From Saccoglossus kowalevskii (taxonomy: Eukaryota > Hemichordata > Enteropneusta > Harrimaniidae): 26,005 nucleotides of DNA. The stretch is from contig NW_003120919.1 in the NCBI RefSeq assembly GCF_000003605.2, forward strand, positions 966,283-992,287. Direction: 5' to 3'. The notes below the pieces were generated by a model, which saw nothing but the letters and a program-made list of their open reading frames with translations, was not told where the DNA came from and ran no database searches. Positions 18,991-26,005 of this stretch are shown piece by piece; position 1 is the first letter of the stretch, and the number at the start of each line of letters is the position of its first letter. A program made the position numbers and the translations under genes.

Positions 18991-20313
18991 ATTAACCTAC
19001 CTTACTCACTACGTTGCGTCCTGGTAAGTTTCAAGATAATCCGGGTTCTTAAAGCTTCAGTTGAATTTGCTGGTGTGACACTCTTGATTTTCAAAATGTA
19101 TTATGTTTCAATATGTAATATACGACAATCGAACCATCCTCCTGTTTGCTTTCCATTCCTAGTCTCTACAGCTGTTTCATGCCAATAGTAATCCCAACAG
19201 ATAACAAGGTTGTCAGATAGGGACGATTGACAAGACGACGTGGCATGACGTATCTCACATTCATCGACCTGATGTGTACTTTTATAACGAAAACTCAAAA
19301 TATCAGAAATAAAAAATACTTCAAAATATATATATTCACCAATGTTGTTGAATAACATGTGTTACTGTTTAACGTCGATTGCGTAAAATAGTGAATTATT
19401 GTGCACGTATTATACCCGTGAGAGTCATGTTCGTTCTATGGTACTATGGTTCTATGGTTAACCGTTGGTTAGCTGAAAAGCTACTATGAATTGGTCATAA
19501 TTGGTCATTATGAAATAAGTGTATTTATATACAATTAGTTCAGACATGGTTTGGAACGAGTGTATTTAAAGCATCATATTGTTTTCCTACCATTGTTAAT
19601 CCCCACAGATGTACGATTCACACCAATGTGATGACACGAATGACGGAAAAGGATTGACAGAACGACGCCTGTGGTATCTATCGATCTAATGTGTGTTTTT
19701 AGCAAAAACTCGATGTCACCAAATATTTTAAAATTCAAATATTTAATTAATTTAGTTTTGTCAATAAACATCTGTTAGAAGTCGTTCGTGAAAAATTGGT
19801 ACGATACTCAAACAAAGACGCTTGGTTATCAAAACTGCTGCTCAGAAGTCAATTGTAAGGTAACTTGTGTCATGATATCCTAGTAATATGTTTTGTTGCA
19901 TTGGACGGTGATATAGATATACTATTCGGACTATATATGGAGGTCATTTATAAAGTTAAAAATGTCAATGGTTCTATGACACAATGCACTATTTAGTCGA
20001 TGAGGATGTATTGAAATACCAGGAGAACATTATGTCACATAAATAACGACGTTTGTTTTACACAATATTTGTCAAACGTGCAATTAATTAGAAACTGGTA
20101 TTATCGATGCTTATGTCAATTCAATTCTATATAGTGTTTGCTTTCGCTCAGATGAACCAGAGTAAGTCTACTATATATGGGTATAAATGATAACAAATTT
20201 AACTTAAATACACACTCACAATAGAGACATTAAATGAAGAAATAATAGAACTATACTGTAAACTAAGGCATATTTCCCGTCAATCATGTGGATTGCACTT
20301 CATATAAGTAATT
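18991..20313. other. Non-coding stretch with a divergent repeat pair
   Basis: No gene seen. Segments at about 19225-19370 and 19640-19780 share an ordered set of words (GATTGACA-GACGAC, TCGA-CT-ATGTGT-TTT, AAAACTC, AATA-ACAT-TGTTA), suggesting an old duplication with about 415 bp spacing. A CTATGGT-type short repeat lies at 19436-19459. Confidence 0.35.
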
Positions 20314-20846
20314 ACTACATTTTACACAACATGAAGGCAAGAATAGTTTATGTGACTCTAAATTCACAATGTGTGAAGTGCAGGTATGAACAGCATATTT
20401 GGTTATGGAAAAAATATATGTGAAGTACACAGCCTACAGTTATGAACAGCACATATGGCTAGAATAACAATTTGTATAAAGTACACAATCTACAGGTATG
20501 AGCTGGGCGATGATGTAACATATTTGCCAATGAAAAGTCTTATATACTTAAGCTAAACATCTCGTACTTGAGTAAAATTTGTCGTCACAGCAATACGAAC
20601 TGTAATTTGTGACACCAGACATCACTTCAGGTTGTAGCGTGTCATGCCATGTCCGTCTGTTCCGTGATCTTTTGTTTCATTACTGTCAGCTGAATCACAC
20701 ACGAAATAAAATGATTTCACATGGGTACACATTCACAACAGTAGCATTAAATAGACTGACACATCATATGACGAAGTGGGTTTAAATGCAGGACATATGG
20801 AGACATTGGTCCTTGTATTTTTTCCAGTGTTGTGTGTTTTATTCAT
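20314..20846 (+). repeat. Left arm of a long inverted repeat
   Basis: Matches the reverse complement of 25636-26005 almost throughout, from TACTACATTTTACACAACAT to CAGTGTTGTGTGTTT. Compared with the right arm it carries an extra 162 bp (20409-20570) made of diverged tandem copies of its own GAAGTGCAGGTATGAACAGC segment. Identity in the shared parts looks near 85-90% by eye. Confidence 0.85.
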
Positions 20847-21974
20847 TAGGGAATATAAACTCCAACTATTTGATGGAGTTTTGGTTTAAATGAACTCATT
20901 AATTCATATGGATACTGTGAATTTGTTTGAACGTGGCTTAACATCCCTTTTATATTTGTGCATTATTTGGTTTACAAACAATATTCTTTTTTGTTAATTA
21001 TATGCAATTTACCAGCCTTGAAAGCTCTTATAAATATTTGATTTCAAGATTATTCCTAAAGATTAAGGTAGCGAGCATGTTTTTGAAAACGATTAAAAAA
21101 ATAACATTTGGCCTATAAAATTGTAGTACCATACCCATATATTTTTACTGTCAAGGTGATGTTAAATATATACACTCGATATCGGTAAAAAGGTAAAAAC
21201 ATTCGTCAAAATATAAGGTACATGGTTAAAACCAAGTTCACGCCGTCACCTGTAGCGGCAACAACGTCACCGTCGAGCAAAAGCAGCCCCTTGTACGATC
21301 GGTAAACGACCAGCGCATCCGACGTACCATCACAGACATTGCTTATCACCAAGAAGTCCACACGAATGCTTGTCTAAACACGTAAATGTTTATATTTTGA
21401 CGAATATCAGCTAAGTTTTCATAATTTAAAAACCCTGGAAAACGGCCTTGCTTTCAACTGTCATCATAAGTGGGGGGGGGGAATAGATTCACTATTCACC
21501 TTTCTTTTTTTTGGAACAAATATCCTGATTGGTTGTTTTTCGTGTCAATGCGTGGTTTTATCCAATCAAATGCATCTTTACATAGTATCAGGGTTCACAC
21601 AGTCAATGAACTATTTTCTGGTCGTAGCAATTTTCAACGAAGCAGACAGCAACAAACTTCGATTCGAATGAAAATTATTTTTGTATGAATTTTTCGTACA
21701 AAGTGCTATTGTCACAGTGTAAGGCCTGCTTATCGCAATTGAGAGGGCCACCCACAGAACTCACACTGGACAGGGGGTTCGTTCACTGCTAGTATGGGGT
21801 AGACAAGACAATAGTACTGAAAATGAAATACACATACACCAAAATATCGAGTTAAAACTCCTGGCTTTAATACCTCTCAAAATAATTACAAGAAATAAAG
21901 CACAGAAGATTACAATGAATAAAGTCACTCAAATAGGGGATTGCCTAGGGAAGTGTGCATTGGTGATAACTCAC
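20847..21974. other. Interior of the inverted repeat, no gene seen
   Basis: AT-rich; a CpG-richer patch lies at 21240-21345. A run of nine G occurs at about 21472-21480. No frame with a recognisable domain. Confidence 0.45.
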
Positions 21975-22140
21975 AGTTCCAGGATGTATTATTGGACGAC
22001 AGTCAATGGCTTCTGCAACACAACAACGGTGAAATACAGGAGTCTTGCTTGCAGAGGAACGCTGGTATTCTGGAGGGCACCGCTTGAAGCAGGAGATCGC
22101 TGAACAGTTCATACAAGTCTCACAGAATGATGGTTGTAGC
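21975..22140 (-). CDS. Candidate cysteine-rich exon of an unknown protein
   Basis: A 166-nt minus-strand segment lies between a GATATTACAG acceptor and a GTGAGT donor. It is open for 55 codons after one carried base and contains eight cysteines: FCETCMNCSAISCFKRCPPE, then HRCCVAEAIDCRPI. The dense CxxC, CxxxxC, CP and CC spacing resembles disulfide-rich extracellular modules, but I do not recognise a specific family. The frame also stays open upstream of the acceptor to 22259, so a longer exon is possible. It sits 14 bp from the start of the 367-bp tandem duplication, which in transcript orientation is directly upstream. No partner exon was established. Confidence 0.4.
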
Positions 22141-22153
22141 CTGTAATATCGTA

Positions 22154-22887
22154 TCGTAGCAGAACACACAGGACAGCAAATTGAAATGATCGACTCTAAA
22201 CTGTCCTGATTTGTCCAATTCATAGGCAGTGACACCACCTGGGTTTCTACATTAGCCAATCAGAAATTTGATCTTGCTCGCAGCTGTGTCACGTAGGCAA
22301 CGCCGTAGATCATAACCATCTATTGTTATTCAAATAACAGCACACCTGGTAGATTCCACTTCTCTTTCCAAAGTTGTAAACACCCTTTGTTATGTAAATT
22401 ACAAGCACACCTGTTAGAACCCACTGTCTTTCCAGAGTTGAAAACAAGTATGACCTATCAATCACCTTTATGACAGTTCTCACAATGCACACCGTTTCTT
22501 CCCATGATTCCATGCACACTTCGTAGCAGAACACACAGGACAGCAAATTGAAATGATCGACTCTAAACTGTCCTGATTTGTCCAATTCATAGGCAGTGAC
22601 ACCACCTGGGTTTCTACATTAGCCAATCAGAAATTTGATCTTGCTCGCAGCTGTGTCACGTAGGCAACGCCGTAGATCATAACCATCTATTGTTATTCAA
22701 ATAACAGCACACCTGGTAGATTCCACTTCTCTTTCCAAAGTTGTAAACACCCTTTGTTATGTAAATTACAAGCACACCTGTTAGAACCCACTGTCTTTCC
22801 AGAGTTGAAAACAAGTATGACCTATCAATCACCTTTATGACAGTTCTCACAATGCACACCGTTTCTTCCCATGATTCCATGCCCACT
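22154..22887. repeat. Near-perfect tandem duplication, 2 x 367 bp
   Basis: Units 22154-22520 and 22521-22887 read the same base for base, except one difference near the end (GCACACT against GCCCACT). Identical minus-strand open frames (MESWEETVCIVRTVIKVIDR) in both units are a by-product. Such identity in non-selected DNA points to a very recent duplication or to an assembly artefact. Confidence 0.95.
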
Positions 22888-24228
22888 TCCATTTGCAGGG
22901 TTTGAGGTAATATGACAAAAACATGAAATAAAGGATGCTGACAGCTAGTATTTTTGATAGAAACTGTTAACTGCTGATCGAAAATCTTTGATCAGCTTTT
23001 TGGTTCCGATGAACCAATTTCTAACGTTTCTGCAACAACCTAAATTTTATATTGCTTCGTCCAAATAAATATAAATATAAATCACAATTTGTGTGGCTAA
23101 TATAAAGTTAAATGATGCATGTATGCATCTATTTGATAACACAATCCAACAAACTTGTTTGTCTTTTTGTGGACGCGATAGCCGTGATAAAACATAGAAC
23201 TAAATCAGCTGATTGCATATGGTGACGTTTACTTAATAATATCACTTCAAAGTTCTCATCTGACTTTTATAAAATGTGCTGGACAAACAGCCTCCAATAA
23301 TGTGGCAGTGTTTGGGTGGATACTATCGTGCAGCAGTCAAGAAAACTAACAGTGTGCATGTCTTCGCTATCTGTAGGTGTTTACAAATGACAAATATTAA
23401 AAGTAATCCTATTTGCCATTATCTCGGCTTATGTTTGTCAGTCATGAATATTAATGAAGAGGTTATGCTTTTGTTTAAGGAAGAGAAAAACATGCATTTG
23501 TTCACCAGAAAAAACATGCTTTCCAGCAAAATAAAGTTAATGCAAAAGTGTCATTTATCTAATTTTTGAAAAAAAACACATTGAAAAGTCCCCCCAAAAC
23601 TATCTCGCTACCTTAATTGGGATCTCGAATATTTGATCTTATGAAAAATGCGCAAAACCTGTTAAAATTTACACCAATACATAGATGAAAAAATTTCAAG
23701 TATAACCATCAATTTGTTTAATGATTATAATTACACGCTTATTATGACTGATTTAATGAATAAGGGAAATGTAGTAGATAATTTCCTTCTAATTGTATCT
23801 CTAGTCAAAAGACAATTAGTGAGAGCAAATCTCAAAAAATGAAACAAAATATCAAATTCGCAGCACACATTTTGTTTCAACAATTATAGAGAGATTTGAT
23901 GGTATTTTATCAGAAATATGCCAGAATTAATTATGAAGTTATTTATAAGTATAACGAATAAATGAAAACAACTTATCTCAGCAAATGCAAGATATAAATA
24001 ATAATAAATCTTCAATATCACAACTATTTATTCAAATTACATTTGGTATATTTAGAATAATTTAATTTGCATAGTTTTAAAAAGGTATATTTTATTTAAT
24101 GTTACATTGCTACATTTGCTGCAATTTCTTAATTCAGTGATTTTCTTATAAGCTTGTTAGCCTATTGTTTATGTTAGGGCGGATTTTTTGTCGTTTAATT
24201 GCAAACTGTGCGGTTGCTGCATGTTGAG
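22888..24228. other. AT-rich interior, no gene seen
   Basis: Open frames are short and of biased composition. Nothing with a domain or convincing splice borders. Confidence 0.5.
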
Positions 24229-24419
24229 CCGGAAGTTTTTACTTTACTGAATTGTCAGTGAAGGATAGAGCGCGTAACGCATTAATCTTCTGGCTTCTGG
24301 CATCAGAGTGTGCGTGCGAGCAGCGCTTTAATGGCGTCTTCCTTGGAGATGTTCCTACACAAACTGTTTGACAACGTGGTGTTAATAGCAGATATGTGCT
24401 GATGTTTCAAACCGTGAGT
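24229..24419 (+). promoter_or_regulatory. Promoter-like patch with possible non-coding first exon
   Basis: A CCGGAAGT ETS-type site (24229-24236) opens a CpG-richer stretch (GAGCGCGTAACGC, GTGCGTGCGAGCAGCGC) in AT-rich surroundings. An ATG at 24331 starts a 23-codon frame (MASSLEMFLHKLFDNVVL...) that ends at 24402, followed by a GTGAGT donor at 24414. The layout suits a TATA-less promoter and a 5' exon carrying an upstream ORF, with coding exons beyond. No downstream exon was found in the window. Confidence 0.25.
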
Positions 24420-25635
24420 ATTCTTACTTGTATTTGCTGCATGGTAACGAAAGTCTATTAACTGGGGAATAGAAAAAATAGCAGGGGTGGGTACATGAGA
24501 ACCGACATTGACCCTTGTTTAATCGGATGATATGGTATCTCGGGGGAACATAGTGCTTGTAGGTGGAACATATGTGTGTTGATAGAGTCAATCTATATCA
24601 ATGGAATTGCGGAACGTGTATGCACTAACAGACAACACTTAATTACATATACCGATGCACAGTTTCAGAAGTTTGTCGTTTAGTGAACCAATACTAATTC
24701 AGGGCCTTTCTTTTATGCATTTTACCTGCACTTCTAGTGTTTACAATGCTGTTCAAAGAGCATTGGTAGTTCTACAAAAAATGTGCTACACAGTGTGCAG
24801 CATGATCCTAATCAGCACTATGCCAAATTCTGAGCATATATTAGGAATCAGACATGTCAAGTGATTCCCGTTGAACATAGCAAAATCTCTGACCACTTGT
24901 TGATTTATCCTGCATCATTCTGATGGGCATCTTGGACACAGGTTCACATAATAGATCTGCAAAGGGACACATAAATTGGAAGGAGCTGAGGGCGATCGTC
25001 TACTACTACAAACGCCTTTAATTCAGAACAGATCAGTCCAGTGAAAGCGTGACAACTTCATGGCCACTGTCTTTCTTAATTACCAACTTCCTCTGTCAAA
25101 CAACACAATGGCGACATTGGTAGTGTTCTATCTCTCTGTCCCAAGTCTTCTGAATAGTTGTCTAGAAAGTGCATTGTGCATATAATTATATATTTATTAA
25201 CTATAACGGATAACATGTTGTACACAGCAGATGTAATTATGCATTTAATTATTATCTATTCTAAACTGATAACATCCCACAATTCGAGACAGAATTTATA
25301 GCCCACAATTGGTTCGACGTTCCTATTTGTGTAATCCAGTCACTACTGGCTATTTGAAAATTACTAGGGCAGCCAACTCTGCACTGGACTGCTTTAATTG
25401 AAGCACATAAGAAAATTCCAGGCACTCAAAAGTCTTACATTCACATTAGTTAGTCATTAGCTGTAAGTTATCATATTATACATGTAACTTCATAGAAATT
25501 ATTTTTCTAGCCAGTTTATTTAACTTTATTTAGCATCTATGATTAGTGTACCGAAATGTGTTATTAGGCAAGATAATAAACATGAAAAATTGAAGAGTTT
25601 GTTAACAATCTCCATCTAAAAATAGGTGGCGTGTA
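24420..25635. other. No gene seen
   Basis: Mixed composition. 24890-25150 is richer in G+C and has short open pieces on both strands, but none with a recognisable domain or splice borders. Confidence 0.4.
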
Positions 25636-26005
25636 TATGAATAGAACTAAACACACAACACTGGACAGAATACATGGACCACTGTCTCCGTATATCATGC
25701 ATTTCAACTCATTTCGTCATATGATGTGTCTGTCTATTTAATGCTACTGTTGTGAATGTGTACCCATGTGGAATTATTTTACTTCGTGTGTGATTCAGCT
25801 GATAGGAGGGGAACAAAAAACACGTAACAGACGGACATGGCATGACACGCTACAACCTGAACTGATGTCTGATGTCACAAATTATAGTTCGTATTGCTGT
25901 GACGACAAATGTTTACTCCATAACCAAATATTCTGTTCATACCTGCACTTCACACATTTTGAATTTATAAACTATTCTTGCCTTCATGTTGTGTAAAATT
26001 TAGTA
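25636..26005 (-). repeat. Right arm of the long inverted repeat (continues past window)
   Basis: Reverse complement of the left arm: ACACACAACACTGGACAG corresponds to the inner end, and TGTTGTGTAAAATTTAGTA at the window edge corresponds to the outer end seen at 20314. The match is still running at the last base, so the true outer end is outside the window. Arms plus interior span at least 5.7 kb. Confidence 0.85.

Noticed and set aside
22310-22892. Two open frames with identical MESWEETVCIVRTVIKVIDR segments
   Set aside because: The identity comes from the 367-bp DNA duplication; there is no domain or independent support for translation.

Overview
This window looks like AT-rich nuclear DNA of a multicellular animal, most likely a marine invertebrate. 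The protein-coding signal lies in short exons with GT-AG borders and matching phases, the recognisable domains (pentraxin, von Willebrand factor D) are those of animal extracellular proteins, and the rest is dominated by decayed eukaryotic transposons (Ty3/Gypsy, LINE, Polinton/Maverick). There are no bacterial-style operons, and the species cannot be named from the sequence.

The main gene is on the minus strand, from about 12948 down to 8681. Seven coding exons can be chained with consistent phases: a signal-peptide exon, a 22-nt micro-exon, two large 1-1 phase exons that each encode a full pentraxin domain, two exons that together make one VWD domain, and a probable short terminal exon with stop and a downstream AATAAA. 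The coding sum is 1806 nt, giving a predicted secreted protein of 601 residues (signal peptide, pentraxin, pentraxin, VWD). The two pentraxin exons are an old tandem duplication, about 73% identical by hand count.

Left side (1-8500): mostly AT-rich non-coding DNA. It contains a decayed C2H2 zinc-finger array on the plus strand (about 5720-6012), a weaker zinc-finger-like patch (about 7500-7770), and one low-confidence minus-strand exon candidate (4933-5006).

Middle (13300-19000): a transposon graveyard. In order: a short inverted-repeat element and a 21-bp duplication, a poly-C/CA tract, a minus-strand LINE reverse-transcriptase fragment (14630-14956), a plus-strand Polinton/Maverick remnant (capsid-like gene 14970-15406, then adenovirus-type protease 15412-15767), and a minus-strand Ty3/Gypsy remnant between two LTR-like copies that start at 16443 and 18811. 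The Gypsy remnant keeps gag and protease pieces, both broken, and ends against a 27-bp minisatellite.

Right side (20300-26005): a long inverted repeat (20314-20846 against 25636-26005, running off the window) encloses about 4.8 kb. That interval holds a nearly perfect 367-bp tandem duplication (22154-22887), a cysteine-rich exon candidate on the minus strand directly beside it (21975-22140), and a promoter-like CpG-richer patch with an ETS-type site near 24230-24420.

The most noteworthy item is the compact secreted twin-pentraxin/VWD gene, whose architecture is not one I recognise as a named family.
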